A stretch of 64,000 nt of DNA from Leucobacter denitrificans (GTDB lineage: Bacteria > Actinomycetota > Actinomycetes > Actinomycetales > Microbacteriaceae): positions 2,232,001-2,296,000 of the forward strand of contig NZ_CP060716.1 in assembly GCF_014396385.1 (NCBI RefSeq). The letters are read 5' to 3'. The position numbers and the translations under genes are program-made. Positions 34,056 through 44,168 of the stretch are shown in pieces (the first letter of the stretch is position 1; each line of letters starts with the position of its first letter). The notes under the pieces are model-generated. The model did not search any database and was not told where the DNA came from. It saw only the letters and a program-made list of their open reading frames with translations.

Positions 34056-34205
34056 TTGTGTCACGTGACTCGCCAGTCCGGGTTGGTTACTGGCTGGATG
34101 GGGGAGCCAAGGGGCGAAGTCGAAGATTTCCGCGCGGGAAGACCGCTTTCTTCGACCAAGCTTGTATCGTGGCCGCAAGGCCCCACGTATCCGAGAGGTA
34201 ACACG

Positions 34206-35210
34206 ATGAGCGACGAGCGCGAAACCACTGCTAACTATGAACCTGGCGCACCGGTCGAAGAGCAGTCTGTCAGCGATGCCGCAGTGCAAGATGCGGTGGA
34301 TCGCGCAGCCGAAGTGCCCGCGCCTTCTGAGACACCTACCGGTGCAGACACAGCAGTGAGCGCTAACTCGGAGACAGTCGCTGACGTCGACGTCTCGAAG
34401 AGCACGGTGGTTTCGGACACCAGTGTCGATGCAGACGCGGCGACCGAAGCTGCCCGCGCAGAGCAGGCTCATCGCGAAGAATTCTCGAAGGTCGATACCG
34501 AACTCGACCTCGAGCGTCCGGCTCTGCCCGTCCAAGTTCCCACGACGCTTGACGATTTGCCGAGCGCTGCCGCCGCACCAGCAGTATCTCCCGAGAGGGA
34601 CGGCGAGATCCGTATCAGTTCAGATCACCCCATGGCTGCGCTGTACATGCAGACGCCGATGCCACCAGACCTGAAGGGCAACCGCGGCGCCGGCGTAGCA
34701 ATTGCGTTGCTTGCGACGCTTGCGTTTGCTGTGCTCTACGCGGGCATTATTGCAGTGTGGATCTCACAGCAATACCCACCCTCAACATTCTTGACTGAGG
34801 GGCTGCTTCCGTGGGTGACGTCTTGGGGCTTCATCGCCGGGGTCGTCGCGTTCTTCGTCGGACTCGTCATTCTCGTGCTCGTGTTTGGCCGCGCTGGCTG
34901 GTGGGCTTACGTCATCTTCAGCCTGTTCGTCGGAGTCGTCGTGTGGGCATCCGCCACCGGCGTATTCGCCTACATCGGCACGCCACTCGAGGCCGCAGCT
35001 GACCTGCGCGATGACAACGGTGGCCTTATCGGCGCTGCGAGAGCGCTCGCCTTTACTGTTCCGACACTGGGCGCTGCAGTGCTTGCACGTGAGGTTGCCG
35101 TCTGGTTCGGTGCGTGGATCGGCGCCCGCGGGCGCAGGGTAACAGCGAAGAACGCAGAGCTTCTCAAAGACTACGAGACAGCACTCGCTGAGGTGCGAGC
35201 GCAGCAATAA
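34206..35210 (+). CDS. Membrane protein with long acidic N-terminal tail
   Basis: ATG 34206 (MSDERETTANYEPG) after GAGAGGT gives 334 residues; the frame extends upstream, but without a ribosome site. Residues 1-155 are acidic, Ala/Val/Thr/Asp-rich and probably disordered and cytoplasmic. Four membrane helices follow, around residues 162-185, 200-225, 235-255 and 275-300. The C terminus is basic and helical (GRRVTAKNAELLKDYETAL). Genes like this commonly sit between rpoC and rpsL in this family; the function is unknown. It shares TAATG with the next gene. Confidence 0.7.
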   Translation: MSDERETTANYEPGAPVEEQSVSDAAVQDAVDRAAEVPAPSETPTGADTAVSANSETVADVDVSKSTVVSDTSVDADAATEAARAEQAHREEFSKVDTELDLERPALPVQVPTTLDDLPSAAAAPAVSPERDGEIRISSDHPMAALYMQTPMPPDLKGNRGAGVAIALLATLAFAVLYAGIIAVWISQQYPPSTFLTEGLLPWVTSWGFIAGVVAFFVGLVILVLVFGRAGWWAYVIFSLFVGVVVWASATGVFAYIGTPLEAAADLRDDNGGLIGAARALAFTVPTLGAAVLAREVAVWFGAWIGARGRRVTAKNAELLKDYETALAEVRAQQ

Positions 35211-35695
35211 TGAACGAGGGTGTTCGCCGCGGGGTGACTCGGGGATACGTCTTCGGGCTCATTGCGGCGACGCTCATTTTCACTGCCGCACTCGTTGTGA
35301 TGTCGTGGGGAATGCTCGGCTTACTGTTCGGGCATGGGCCGATCGTCACCGACGGCGTACCACTGTGGTTCGGAGTCTTTACGATTGCAGTCGGTCTTGT
35401 AATGCTCGGGGTGCTCCTGTGGAGGCAGGCTCTTTCGCTGCTGCGGGGGAGTCGCGCTCCCGTGTGGAGCATCGTAATCGGTGCAGCCTTCGGTATTTAC
35501 CTGCTGTGGTGCCTATTCGGGATCGTTGGCGGTCTTCAGCTTGATGAGACATGGGCGAGCCTATTTGCGATAGTGCTCGCTCCGATCTGGGCGATCGGCG
35601 TACTTGTGTTCTGGCTAGTGCTCGCGCGGCGCATCTACACTGATCGTCCCGCCCCACGGTGGCCTTGGGAGCGACACGAAGGCGAGAGTGAGTGA
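35210..35695 (+). CDS. Four-helix membrane protein
   Basis: 161 residues with hydrophobic segments around residues 11-38, 49-68, 80-106 and 112-140. The charged C terminus (RPAPRWPWERHEGESE) is probably cytoplasmic. Its ATG overlaps the previous stop by one base (TAATG) and its stop overlaps the next start (TGATG), so it is the middle member of a tightly coupled three-gene set after rpoC. No known domain was recognised. Confidence 0.7.
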   Translation: MNEGVRRGVTRGYVFGLIAATLIFTAALVVMSWGMLGLLFGHGPIVTDGVPLWFGVFTIAVGLVMLGVLLWRQALSLLRGSRAPVWSIVIGAAFGIYLLWCLFGIVGGLQLDETWASLFAIVLAPIWAIGVLVFWLVLARRIYTDRPAPRWPWERHEGESE

Positions 35696-36333
35696 TGGCG
35701 GCACCTTCGCTTGAGGCTCAAGTTGGTGCTGCTGTTGATGCTTGGCTTGAATGGGTTCCGAAGTGGGTGCCCGCTGCCCACCGTGGACGGCCGAGGTTGT
35801 GTCGTAGGTGTACGGGGTCGCCGATAGTCCTAGCGTCTGGGATTGCCGCAGATACACCGCACCAGGTAAAACATGCGCTGGTTTCTCGCATGCAGCGAAT
35901 TATCGACCGTGCGGTAGACCTCTACACGAGTGAGCATCTACCGATGCTGCAGGCCGAACTCACGGGCGCGGATCTCTGGAAAACTGGCGGATACGACCCG
36001 GTAGCGGGACTTGATCCCGAATTCGATGGCATTGACCCTGACCCGGAGCCCGACGAATCGGGCCAGCCATTCTTATTTACCCTCGGCGGACTCGCTGAAG
36101 AAACGAGACCTGAGCCGACGCTTCCTCGACCGCCGCTGAGCGAGAGCGAGAAGCAGCAGTTGCGTCGCGAGGTCGAACTTGCAGATCGACAGGCGAGCTC
36201 AGTCGGGAACGAAGTGTGCTTTGCCTTGCTCATGCATCAAGCCCGTATTCAGGGCGCAATTGCGCGATTTGTTGAGCCGCAGGTGCAAGCCATGCTCGAC
36301 GACCTCTCGAAGCATCTCGAGCAACCCGAGTGA
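35695..36333 (+). CDS. Uncharacterised cytosolic protein between rpoC and rpsL
   Basis: 212 residues from the ATG at 35695 (a GTG three bases earlier is possible). It has a basic N-terminal part with one CxxC (LCRRC, about residue 40). There is an Asp/Glu/Pro-rich middle (PDPEPDESGQPF). A helical C terminus follows (SESEKQQLRREVELADRQA to FVEPQVQAMLDDLSKHLE). No membrane segments are predicted. Overlapping stops and starts tie it to the two membrane proteins before it. I do not recognise a family. Confidence 0.65.
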   Translation: MAAPSLEAQVGAAVDAWLEWVPKWVPAAHRGRPRLCRRCTGSPIVLASGIAADTPHQVKHALVSRMQRIIDRAVDLYTSEHLPMLQAELTGADLWKTGGYDPVAGLDPEFDGIDPDPEPDESGQPFLFTLGGLAEETRPEPTLPRPPLSESEKQQLRREVELADRQASSVGNEVCFALLMHQARIQGAIARFVEPQVQAMLDDLSKHLEQPE

Positions 36334-36621
36334 GCGTCGAGATGTATGGTGGATCGAATCGCTCGATCTTCCTTGCGCTCGCGCCTTTCACAGCGTAAAG
36401 TTGTCCTTTGGTGCATTCCACCTCTCTACGCGCGTGCGCGAAGGCAGGAGGAGGGCACTGTGGGTCACTCGCTCCCAGAGCTGAAACCCCCACGGCATAG
36501 CTGCACTCAGAGGCCGAGACCCGCGTTTCGGATTCAGCAGCTCCGCGCCCGTGCAAACGTGCGCACATGCTCAACCATATGAAGCATTCCTGTCACCGTG
36601 CAGGACTAATGAGGAGAATCA

Positions 36622-36992
36622 GTGCCTACTATTCAGCAGCTGGTTCGCAAGGGCCGGTCGCCAAAGGTCACCAAGACCAAGGCGCCCGCTCTGAAGGCGA
36701 ACCCCCAGCAGCGCGGTGTGTGTACTCGTGTGTACACCACCACCCAAAGAAGCCGAACTCGGCGATGCGTAAGGTCGCTCGTGTGAAGCTTTCGAACGGT
36801 ACCGAGGTTACGGCTTACATCCCCGGTGAGGGCCACAACCTGCAGGAGCACTCAATGGTGCTCGTGCGCGGTGGTCGTGTAAAGGACCTCCCCGGTGTTC
36901 GCTACAAGATCGTGCGCGGCGCACTCGACACGCAGGCGGTCAAGGACCGCAAGCAAGCTCGTAGCCGCTACGGTGCAAAGAAGGTGAAGTAA
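36622..36992 (+). pseudogene. rpsL: 30S ribosomal protein S12, apparent 1-base frameshift
   Basis: GTG 36622 with GAGGAG upstream reads [19 protein letters not shown] and continues to CTRVYTTT. It then leaves frame at the CCC of 36743-36745. Adding one C gives [20 protein letters not shown] and the rest of a normal S12 ending [10 protein letters not shown], for 123 residues. S12 is essential, and no second copy is in the window, so a sequencing undercall is far more likely than a true mutation. Lys at the classic streptomycin positions (PKKPNS and RVKDLPG) is the sensitive form. Its stop shares TAATG with rpsG. Confidence 0.95.
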
Positions 36993-37462
36993 TGCCTCGT
37001 AAAGGACCTGCTCCCAAGCGCCCCGTTGTCGCTGATCCCGTATACGGCTCACCCGTAGTGAGCCAGCTCGTCAACAAGATTCTTGTTGACGGCAAGAAGG
37101 GCCTCGCAGAACGCATCGTTTACGGTGCACTCGAGACCGTCGCAGAGAAGAGCGGCCAAGACGCCGTGACCGTACTCAAGAAGGCGCTCGACAACGTGCG
37201 CCCAACCCTTGAGGTTCGTTCACGTCGTGTTGGTGGCTCGACCTACCAGGTGCCCGTTGAGGTCAAGCCGCACCGTGCGAACACACTCGCACTTCGCTGG
37301 CTCACGAGCTACGCGAAGGCTCGTCGCGAGAACTCGATGACCGATCGCCTCACCAATGAAATTCTTGATGCTTCGAACGGCCTCGGTGCCGCTGTGAAGC
37401 GTCGTGAAGACACGCACAAGATGGCCGAGTCGAACCGCGCGTTCGCTCACTACCGCTGGTAG
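36992..37462 (+). CDS. rpsG: 30S ribosomal protein S7
   Basis: 156 residues, the standard length. It begins [20 protein letters not shown] and has the typical [40 protein letters not shown] and C-terminal [24 protein letters not shown]7 binds the 3' major domain of 16S rRNA and starts assembly of the 30S head. The start shares one base with the rpsL stop, and a strong hairpin separates it from fusA. Confidence 0.97.
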   Translation: MPRKGPAPKRPVVADPVYGSPVVSQLVNKILVDGKKGLAERIVYGALETVAEKSGQDAVTVLKKALDNVRPTLEVRSRRVGGSTYQVPVEVKPHRANTLALRWLTSYAKARRENSMTDRLTNEILDASNGLGAAVKRREDTHKMAESNRAFAHYRW

Positions 37463-37469
37463 TCATCTG

Positions 37470-37506
37470 AGTCAGGGGTGGATCCGCAGGCGATCCACCC
37501 CTGACT
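37470..37506 (+). promoter_or_regulatory. Strong hairpin between rpsG and fusA
   Basis: A perfect 15-bp stem, AGTCAGGGGTGGATC with its complement, closes a 7-base loop, starting eight bases after the rpsG stop. No U-tract follows. The position inside the str operon suggests partial termination or an RNase stop that lowers fusA-tuf relative to rpsL-rpsG, or the reverse if fusA has its own promoter in the following 55 bases. Confidence 0.75.
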
Positions 37507-37561
37507 GCGGGTTCATCCCGCGATCCACATACTTACATCCCCACACACTGGAGGAGATCCC

Positions 37562-39676
37562 GTGGCACAAGACGTGCTCACTGACCTGAGTAAGGTCCGC
37601 AACATTGGCATCATGGCCCACATTGATGCCGGCAAGACCACCACAACCGAGCGCATCCTGTTCTACACGGGTGTGAACCACAAGCTCGGTGAAACCCACG
37701 ACGGTGGCGCAACGACTGACTGGATGGAGCAGGAGAAGGAGCGCGGCATCACGATCACGTCTGCCGCCGTGACCTGTTTCTGGAACAACAACCAGATCAA
37801 CATCATCGACACCCCCGGCCACGTTGACTTCACCGTTGAGGTGGAGCGCTCGCTCCGCGTTCTCGACGGTGCAGTTGCTGTGTTCGACGGTAAAGAGGGT
37901 GTTGAGCCTCAGTCGGAGACCGTGTGGCGCCAGGCAGACAAGTACGGCGTTCCCCGTATCTGCTTTGTCAACAAAATGGACAAGATGGGTGCTGACTTCT
38001 ACTTCACGGTAGACACGATCATCAACCGTCTCGGCGCAAAGCCGCTCGTGATGCAGCTTCCGATCGGCTCGGAGTCTGACTTCACCGGTGTCGTTGACCT
38101 TCTGACGATGAAGGCATTCGTGTGGGAAGGCGATTCGAAGGGTGACGTTACCCTCGGCGCAAACTACGAGACTCAGGAAATCCCTGCAGACCTGCAGGCG
38201 AGGGCCGAAGAGTACCGTGCAAAGCTCGTTGAGACTGTCGCTGAGACCGACGATGAGTTGCTCGAGAAGTTCTTCGGTGGCGAAGAGCTCACGATCGACG
38301 AGATCAAGGGCGGCATCCGCAAGCTTGTTGTGAACAACGAGATCTACCCGGTCTACTGTGGTTCTGCATTCAAGAACCGCGGCATCCAGCCGATGCTCGA
38401 CGCAGTCGTTGACTTCCTCCCGAACCCGCTTGACGTGGGTGCGATCGAGGCTCACGATCCCCGTGACGAGTCAGTCGTTATCGAGCGCAAGCCGAATGCA
38501 GACGATCCGTTCTCGGCACTCGCGTTCAAGGTTGCTGTGCACCCGTTCTTCGGTCGCCTCACCTACGTTCGCGTCTACTCGGGTCACGCTGAGTCTGGTG
38601 CTCAGGTCATCAACTCGACCAAGGGCAAGAAGGAGCGCATCGGAAAGATCTTCCAGATGCACGCCAACAAGGAGAACCCTGTTGACTCGCTCACCGCTGG
38701 CAACATCTACGCGGTTATCGGCCTGAAGGACACCACCACAGGTGACACCCTTTCAGACGCGAATAACCAGGTTGTTCTCGAGTCGATGACCTTCCCAGAA
38801 CCCGTGATCGAGGTGGCTATTGAGCCCAAGACCAAGGGTGATCAGGAGAAGCTTTCGCTCGCTATTCAGAAGCTTGCTGAAGAGGACCCAACCTTCCGCG
38901 TGAGCCTCAACCCGGAGACCGGTCAGACCGTGATCGCGGGTATGGGTGAGCTTCACCTCGACATCCTTGTGGATCGCATGAAGCGTGAATTCAAGGTCGA
39001 GGCGAATGTTGGTAAGCCTCAGGTTGCGTACCGCGAAACGATCCGCAAGACCGTTCCGAAGTACGACTACACCCACAAGAAGCAGACCGGTGGATCGGGC
39101 CAGTTCGCAAAGGTTCAGATCTCGCTCGCTCCGCTCGAGGCAGACAGCGAAAAGATTTACGAGTTCGAGGACAAGGTGACCGGTGGTCGCGTTCCTCGCG
39201 AGTACATCCCATCTGTCGATGCCGGTATCCAAGACGCAATGGAGTACGGTATCCTCGCAGGCTTCCCTGTTGTGGGCGTGAAGGCTCAGCTGCTTGACGG
39301 CCAGTACCACGACGTTGACTCGTCGGAAATGGCCTTCAAGATCGCTGGTTCGATGGCGTTCAAGGAAGCGGCTCGTATGGCACAGCCTGTGCTGCTCGAG
39401 CCAATGATGGCCGTCGAGGTTCGTACGCCTGAGGAGTACATGGGCGACGTTATCGGCGACCTCAACTCACGCCGTGGCCAGATTCAGGCCATGGAAGACG
39501 CAAGTGGTGTCAAGGTCGTACGCGCCCTTGTCCCACTGTCAGAGATGTTCGGGTACATTGGTGACCTTCGGTCGAAGACCAGTGGTCGTGCCGTGTTCTC
39601 GATGACCTTCGATTCCTACGCTGAGGTGCCGAAGGCCGTGGCCGATGAGATCGTTCAGAAGGCTAAGGGCGAGTAA
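37562..39676 (+). CDS. fusA: Translation elongation factor G
   Basis: 704 residues, GTG start with GGAGGAG upstream. G-domain motifs are intact: [10 protein letters not shown] (P-loop, residues 20-29), [12 protein letters not shown] and NKMDKMGAD. Domains II to V follow, including the domain IV region [20 protein letters not shown] drives ribosome translocation and, with RRF, recycling. Perfect hairpins flank the gene on both sides. Confidence 0.98.
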   Translation: MAQDVLTDLSKVRNIGIMAHIDAGKTTTTERILFYTGVNHKLGETHDGGATTDWMEQEKERGITITSAAVTCFWNNNQINIIDTPGHVDFTVEVERSLRVLDGAVAVFDGKEGVEPQSETVWRQADKYGVPRICFVNKMDKMGADFYFTVDTIINRLGAKPLVMQLPIGSESDFTGVVDLLTMKAFVWEGDSKGDVTLGANYETQEIPADLQARAEEYRAKLVETVAETDDELLEKFFGGEELTIDEIKGGIRKLVVNNEIYPVYCGSAFKNRGIQPMLDAVVDFLPNPLDVGAIEAHDPRDESVVIERKPNADDPFSALAFKVAVHPFFGRLTYVRVYSGHAESGAQVINSTKGKKERIGKIFQMHANKENPVDSLTAGNIYAVIGLKDTTTGDTLSDANNQVVLESMTFPEPVIEVAIEPKTKGDQEKLSLAIQKLAEEDPTFRVSLNPETGQTVIAGMGELHLDILVDRMKREFKVEANVGKPQVAYRETIRKTVPKYDYTHKKQTGGSGQFAKVQISLAPLEADSEKIYEFEDKVTGGRVPREYIPSVDAGIQDAMEYGILAGFPVVGVKAQLLDGQYHDVDSSEMAFKIAGSMAFKEAARMAQPVLLEPMMAVEVRTPEEYMGDVIGDLNSRRGQIQAMEDASGVKVVRALVPLSEMFGYIGDLRSKTSGRAVFSMTFDSYAEVPKAVADEIVQKAKGE

Positions 39677-39687
39677 TATCGTCTGCC

Positions 39688-39721
39688 GATCAGTGGCGGA
39701 ATACGCATTCCGCCACTGATC
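39688..39721 (+). promoter_or_regulatory. Strong hairpin between fusA and tuf
   Basis: A perfect 15-bp stem (GATCAGTGGCGGAAT and complement) with a 4-base loop, ACGC, starts 11 bases after the fusA stop. No U-tract follows. About 120 bases separate it from tuf, enough room for a separate tuf promoter. Confidence 0.75.
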
Positions 39722-39841
39722 ACTGAGTTCAGGTCGCGAATAGAGACCAGAGCTTGTAACATAAGTACACACCCCAGTGCTCGCGCCCCCTCGAAACCGT
39801 CGAGGCGGGAACAGCACTTGAATGTCCTGAGGAGGACCATA

Positions 39842-41035
39842 GTGGCGAAGGCCAAGTTCGAGCGGACCAAGCCGCACGTAAACATCGGTACGATTGGTCA
39901 CGTTGACCACGGTAAGACGACTCTTACCGCAGCGATCTCGAAGACGCTTGCCGACAAGTTCCCGTCTGACGTGAACGTGCAGCGCGACTTCGCGACCATC
40001 GACTCGGCTCCAGAGGAGCGCCAGCGCGGTATTACCATCAACATCTCGCACGTTGAGTACGAGACCGACAAGCGCCACTACGCGCACGTTGATGCACCAG
40101 GCCACGCTGACTACATCAAGAACATGATCACCGGTGCTGCTCAGATGGACGGCGCGATCCTCGTGGTTGCTGCTACTGACGGCATGATGGCTCAGACCAA
40201 GGAGCACATCCTCCTTGCAAAGCAGGTTGGTGTTCCTTACCTTCTCGTTGCACTCAACAAGTGCGACCAGGTCGACGACGAGGAAATCCTCGAGCTCGTC
40301 GAGATGGAGGTCCGCGAGGAGCTCTCGAAGCAGGGCTACCCCGGAGACGACGTTCCAGTTGTTCGCGTGTCGGGCTACCAGGCACTCCAGGGCGAAGAGA
40401 AGTGGGTTAACTCCGTTCTCGAGCTCATGCAGGCTGTTGACGACAACATCCCCGATCCAGTGCGTGACAAGGACAAGCCGTTCCTCATGCCTGTTGAGGA
40501 CGTGTTCACCATCACCGGTCGTGGCACCGTTGTTACGGGCCGTGCCGAGCGTGGCACCCTGAAGATCAACTCTGAGGTTGAGATCGTTGGTCTCCGCCCA
40601 ACTCAGAAGACCACCGTCACCGGTATCGAGATGTTCCACAAGCAGCTCGACGAAGCATGGGCTGGCGAGAACTGTGGCCTTCTGCTCCGCGGCACCAAGC
40701 GTGAAGACGTTGAGCGCGGCCAGGTTGTTGTTGCACCGGGTTCGATCACCCCTCACACCAAGTTCGAGGGAACCGCCTACATCCTGAAGAAGGAAGAGGG
40801 TGGCCGTCACAACCCGTTCGAGACGAACTACCGTCCGCAGTTCTACTTCCGTACGACTGACGTGACCGGTGTTATCACCCTTCCCGAGGACAAGCCAATG
40901 GTTATGCCTGGCGACACCACCGACATGGTTGTTGAGCTGATTCAGCCAATCGCTATGGAAGATGGCCTCGGCTTCGCGATCCGTGAGGGTGGCCGCACCG
41001 TCGGCGCCGGCACGGTGACCAAGGTTGTTGAGTAA
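39842..41035 (+). CDS. tuf: Translation elongation factor Tu
   Basis: GTG 39842 follows GAGGAGG and gives 397 residues beginning [19 protein letters not shown]. The P-loop [10 protein letters not shown], switch [10 protein letters not shown] and specificity motif [10 protein letters not shown] are intact, with the beta-barrel domains II and III behind them. EF-Tu delivers aminoacyl-tRNA to the ribosome. The only tuf in the window, it is followed by a classical hairpin terminator. The S10 ribosomal operon does not follow directly. Confidence 0.98.
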   Translation: MAKAKFERTKPHVNIGTIGHVDHGKTTLTAAISKTLADKFPSDVNVQRDFATIDSAPEERQRGITINISHVEYETDKRHYAHVDAPGHADYIKNMITGAAQMDGAILVVAATDGMMAQTKEHILLAKQVGVPYLLVALNKCDQVDDEEILELVEMEVREELSKQGYPGDDVPVVRVSGYQALQGEEKWVNSVLELMQAVDDNIPDPVRDKDKPFLMPVEDVFTITGRGTVVTGRAERGTLKINSEVEIVGLRPTQKTTVTGIEMFHKQLDEAWAGENCGLLLRGTKREDVERGQVVVAPGSITPHTKFEGTAYILKKEEGGRHNPFETNYRPQFYFRTTDVTGVITLPEDKPMVMPGDTTDMVVELIQPIAMEDGLGFAIREGGRTVGAGTVTKVVE

Positions 41036-41069
41036 GTCTCAGCGCTAAGTTTCGGTCTCTGACCGATCG

Positions 41070-41101
41070 AGAACCCCGGAAGTTTTCTTCCGGGGTTCTT
41101 T
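41070..41101 (+). terminator. Intrinsic terminator after tuf
   Basis: A perfect 13-bp stem (AGAACCCCGGAAG and complement) with a TTTT loop is followed by TT, then GCG. It lies 34 bp after the tuf stop and marks the end of the str operon. Confidence 0.85.
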
Positions 41102-41183
41102 GCGTATCTGTGCCCTCCGCAGGGTGGCGATTCTTCGATGCTGTGCGCGTTGCCGGGTTGCTCCCTGGCGGCGCGGTATTCTG

Positions 41184-41197
41184 GTTATGTTCATAAC
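41184..41197. promoter_or_regulatory. Inverted repeat upstream of polysaccharide gene
   Basis: GTTATG and CATAAC flank two bases, about 60 bp before the start of the FlaA1/CapD-like gene. The spot and the AT-rich core suit a promoter or operator. No regulator can be named. Confidence 0.3.
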
Positions 41198-41256
41198 GTT
41201 CGGGTTACGCTGAACTGCATTCTGGGGCAAGTGCCCATTCACTCTCGGGAGGGCGC

Positions 41257-43053
41257 GTGCGGAAGCCTGCGAGTGGCCGTCTGGCTCATTTCGTTGATAC
41301 CTATGGAGGGCTTTTCCTCCTCGACGCGGTCGCTTGGGCGATCGGTATCATCGTCGCGCTCGTGCTTCGCTTTGATTTCGGCTTCCAACGCATTCACTGG
41401 GGCTGGACACTTGCGGTCATCGGTGTTGCCGTGATCCTGCAACTGATCGGTGGCTGGGCGTTTTGGATTTACCGATCCAGGTACGCGATTGGTAGCTTCG
41501 ACGAGGTACGTGCACTCGTGCTCAACGTGACCGCGGTCACGGTCGTCACCTGGGTATTCGCTTACCTTGTGGGGTACGGCAACGGTATTCCCAGAAGCAC
41601 ACTCATCATTGCCGCTCCAATTACGTTCACGTTCATGGGGGTCGTGCGGTACCTGTTTCGTGAGACTGCCGAGCGCAACCTCAAGCCCGCACGAGCAGAG
41701 CGGATCCTCCTGTATGGATCTGGATACCTTGGCGTGCAGACCGCAAAACGTCTGCTCACCGATGCGAAGTCGTCCTACCTCCCGGTCGGTTTTCTTGACG
41801 ATGACCCTGCGAAGCGCAACCAGGAGGTGCGCGGCGTCAAGGTTCTTGGAAGCATTGACGATCTTGAGCGTGCGGTGCGATCCACTGCTGCGACGTCGGT
41901 GCTCGTGTGCATTGGCGACGCAGATGCCGCGATGTTGCGCCGACTCGACGCGTCAGCTGACAAACTCGGCATTAACGTGATGGTGTTGCCGCCGCTCGAT
42001 CAGCTGCTCAACAATTCTGCGTCTCTGTCAAACGTGCGCGAGCTCTCGATCGAAGACATCATCGGCCGCCACCCTGTGCGCCTCGACACCACCTCGATCG
42101 CAGATTATCTGCAGGGCAAGCGCGTGCTCGTGACTGGCGCTGGCGGATCCATCGGCTCGGAGCTCTGCAGACAGCTCGTCAACTTCGCCCCGGCCGAGCT
42201 CATCATGCTGGATCGCGATGAGACCGCTCTGCAAGAGGCGCAGATTTCGATCGTCGGTCACGGGCTTCTCGACACGAAGGACGTGGTGCTCGCAGATATC
42301 CGCGACGAGAAGACGCTCAAGGACATCTTCTGCGACCGCAAGCCCGAAGTTGTGTTTCACGCTGCGGCGCTCAAGCACCTTCCGATGCTTGAACAGTATC
42401 CCGATGAGGCATGGAAGACGAACGTGCTCGGTACGCTCAATGTGCTGAACGCAGCGCGCGCGGCCAACGTAGGTACCTTCGTGAATGTCTCCACTGACAA
42501 GGCTGCGAACCCAACGAGCGTGCTTGGGCATTCAAAGCGCGTTGCAGAGAAACTCACCGGGTGGATGGCGGGGGAGACCGGCGGGCGATACCTGTCGGTG
42601 CGGTTCGGCAATGTTCTTGGGAGCCGCGGATCTATGCTGCCAACGTTCCGCCATCTCATCGAGAAGGGCGGGCCAGTGACGGTGACCCACCCAGACGCGA
42701 CACGATTCTTCATGACAATTCCTGAGGCGTCACAACTCGTGATTCAAGCCGGGGGCATCGGCCGTCCGGGTGAGGTGCTCATTCTCGATATGGGGGAGCC
42801 CGTGCGCATTCTCGATGTTGCGAAGCGCATGATCGCTCAGTCAGGCAAGAACATCGAGATCGTCTTCACTGGGCTCCGTCATGGCGAGAAGCTCCACGAA
42901 GTACTCACCGGCGACGGTGAGGGCGATGAACGGCCATTCCATCCGAAGATCTCGCACGCTCATATCGGGGTTATTAGCCCGAATATCCTTGACCATGAGG
43001 GGTGGATCGCACGGATGGATCTCACCAAAGAAGCCGAAGGGCGAGTGCATTGA
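41257..43053 (+). CDS. Membrane-bound nucleotide-sugar 4,6-dehydratase (FlaA1/CapD/WbpM-like)
   Basis: 598 residues, GTG start with GGGAGGG upstream. Four N-terminal membrane helices (about residues 15-115) precede a CoA-binding-like domain (LLYGSGYLGVQTAKRLL near residue 150) and a C-terminal SDR domain with VLVTGAGGSIGSELCRQL near residue 290. The catalytic region reads VSTDKAANPTSVLGHSKR; WbpM-type enzymes usually have Met where this has Leu. It would make 4-keto-6-deoxy UDP-sugars for surface polysaccharide. It overlaps the WecA-like gene by 4 bp. Confidence 0.88.
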   Translation: MRKPASGRLAHFVDTYGGLFLLDAVAWAIGIIVALVLRFDFGFQRIHWGWTLAVIGVAVILQLIGGWAFWIYRSRYAIGSFDEVRALVLNVTAVTVVTWVFAYLVGYGNGIPRSTLIIAAPITFTFMGVVRYLFRETAERNLKPARAERILLYGSGYLGVQTAKRLLTDAKSSYLPVGFLDDDPAKRNQEVRGVKVLGSIDDLERAVRSTAATSVLVCIGDADAAMLRRLDASADKLGINVMVLPPLDQLLNNSASLSNVRELSIEDIIGRHPVRLDTTSIADYLQGKRVLVTGAGGSIGSELCRQLVNFAPAELIMLDRDETALQEAQISIVGHGLLDTKDVVLADIRDEKTLKDIFCDRKPEVVFHAAALKHLPMLEQYPDEAWKTNVLGTLNVLNAARAANVGTFVNVSTDKAANPTSVLGHSKRVAEKLTGWMAGETGGRYLSVRFGNVLGSRGSMLPTFRHLIEKGGPVTVTHPDATRFFMTIPEASQLVIQAGGIGRPGEVLILDMGEPVRILDVAKRMIAQSGKNIEIVFTGLRHGEKLHEVLTGDGEGDERPFHPKISHAHIGVISPNILDHEGWIARMDLTKEAEGRVH

Positions 43054-44144
43054 TTACTGCAACGATGCTCGTTGTCTTGGTGTCATTTGTCATCACATTT
43101 TTGTTGAGCCTGCTTCTGCCTTTTGTGGTGAAGCCACTTCTTGTGCGGCTCGGTGTTGTGGACGTGCCGAACGAGCGCTCCTCACACGAGAAGCCGGTGC
43201 TCCGCGGGCTCGGCTTGGCCGTGCTCATCGCGATCGTGCTGGTTGAAGCGGTCTTCACCGTACTGACAGCCAGCACAGATCCCGACGGGACCGCATGGAA
43301 GTATCTCCTCATCATCACCCTGGGTACGATGTGCTCGGGATTCCTGGGACTGAGCGAGGACCTCAAAGGCATCAGTGTTCCGGTGCGGAGCGCGGTTCTG
43401 CTGCTCATCGCGACTACGACTTCTGTCGCGGTGATCTGGCTCACGCGAGCACTGTATTCGGCACCCACGTTTGGGTGGAATCCGCTTCCATGGGTGACGA
43501 CGGTGTCTGTGTGGGTGCTCGTGCTCCTCGGAATTTACGGCGTCTTGTTCATTTCGAGTTACATCAACGTCGCGAACTTCATGGATGGGCTCAATGGAAT
43601 CAGCGGATTCCACGGCGTTATCGCCGGACTCACGTTCGCAGCGGCCGGATACCTCACGCCGGGAGCCGGCTGGCTCATCATCGCTGGTCTCGTGCTCGCT
43701 GCGGGTTTCGCCGGTTTCTTGCCGTGGAACCTCACCAAACCCGGTGCATTCTTGGGTGATGTCGGCAGCTACCTGCTTGGCGGTGCCGTAGCGATCACGA
43801 GTTTCACAGCACTCATTGCAGGGGTGCCGGTACTCGCCACGATCGGGCCAATGATCATTTATTTCGGCGATGTGGGAACAACGCTCGTGAAGCGGGTGCG
43901 CGCTGGCCATAAGTGGGATGAGCCGCACAAAGAGCACGCCTACCAGCGCCTGCAGCAACTGGGCATGTCACACGTCGCAGCCTCGGGCGTGAATGCCGCA
44001 TTCACCGTGGCAGCTTCGTTGCTTGGGCTCCTGTCCTTGCTGGTAGCGCCGGTGTGGTGGATCCTGCTCCTCGTGCTCGGTATTGCGCTCGTGGTGTTGT
44101 ACCAGCTCACTCCGCGGCTACTGTCGCGCAAGATGACTGCCTAG
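43050..44144 (+). CDS. Polyprenyl-phosphate sugar-1-phosphate transferase (MraY/WecA family)
   Basis: TTG 43050 is chosen: GAAGG lies nine bases upstream and the start overlaps the previous stop. An ATG at 43065 is possible but has no ribosome site. It is 364 residues with about ten membrane helices. Family motifs include VDVPNERSSHEKPVLRGLG, NVANFMDGLNGISG and FLGDVGS, plus DEPHKEHAYQRLQQLG. It should load the first sugar phosphate onto undecaprenyl phosphate. With the neighbouring dehydratase it forms a two-gene initiation module for a glycan. Confidence 0.88.
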   Translation: MITATMLVVLVSFVITFLLSLLLPFVVKPLLVRLGVVDVPNERSSHEKPVLRGLGLAVLIAIVLVEAVFTVLTASTDPDGTAWKYLLIITLGTMCSGFLGLSEDLKGISVPVRSAVLLLIATTTSVAVIWLTRALYSAPTFGWNPLPWVTTVSVWVLVLLGIYGVLFISSYINVANFMDGLNGISGFHGVIAGLTFAAAGYLTPGAGWLIIAGLVLAAGFAGFLPWNLTKPGAFLGDVGSYLLGGAVAITSFTALIAGVPVLATIGPMIIYFGDVGTTLVKRVRAGHKWDEPHKEHAYQRLQQLGMSHVAASGVNAAFTVAASLLGLLSLLVAPVWWILLLVLGIALVVLYQLTPRLLSRKMTA

Positions 44145-44168
44145 CCTCACGGGGAGTACGGTGGGAGT

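Noticed and set aside
36622..36992. Programmed frameshift in rpsL
   Set aside because: No slippery heptamer or stimulating structure was seen, and S12 is not known to be made this way. The error matches four other homopolymer losses.
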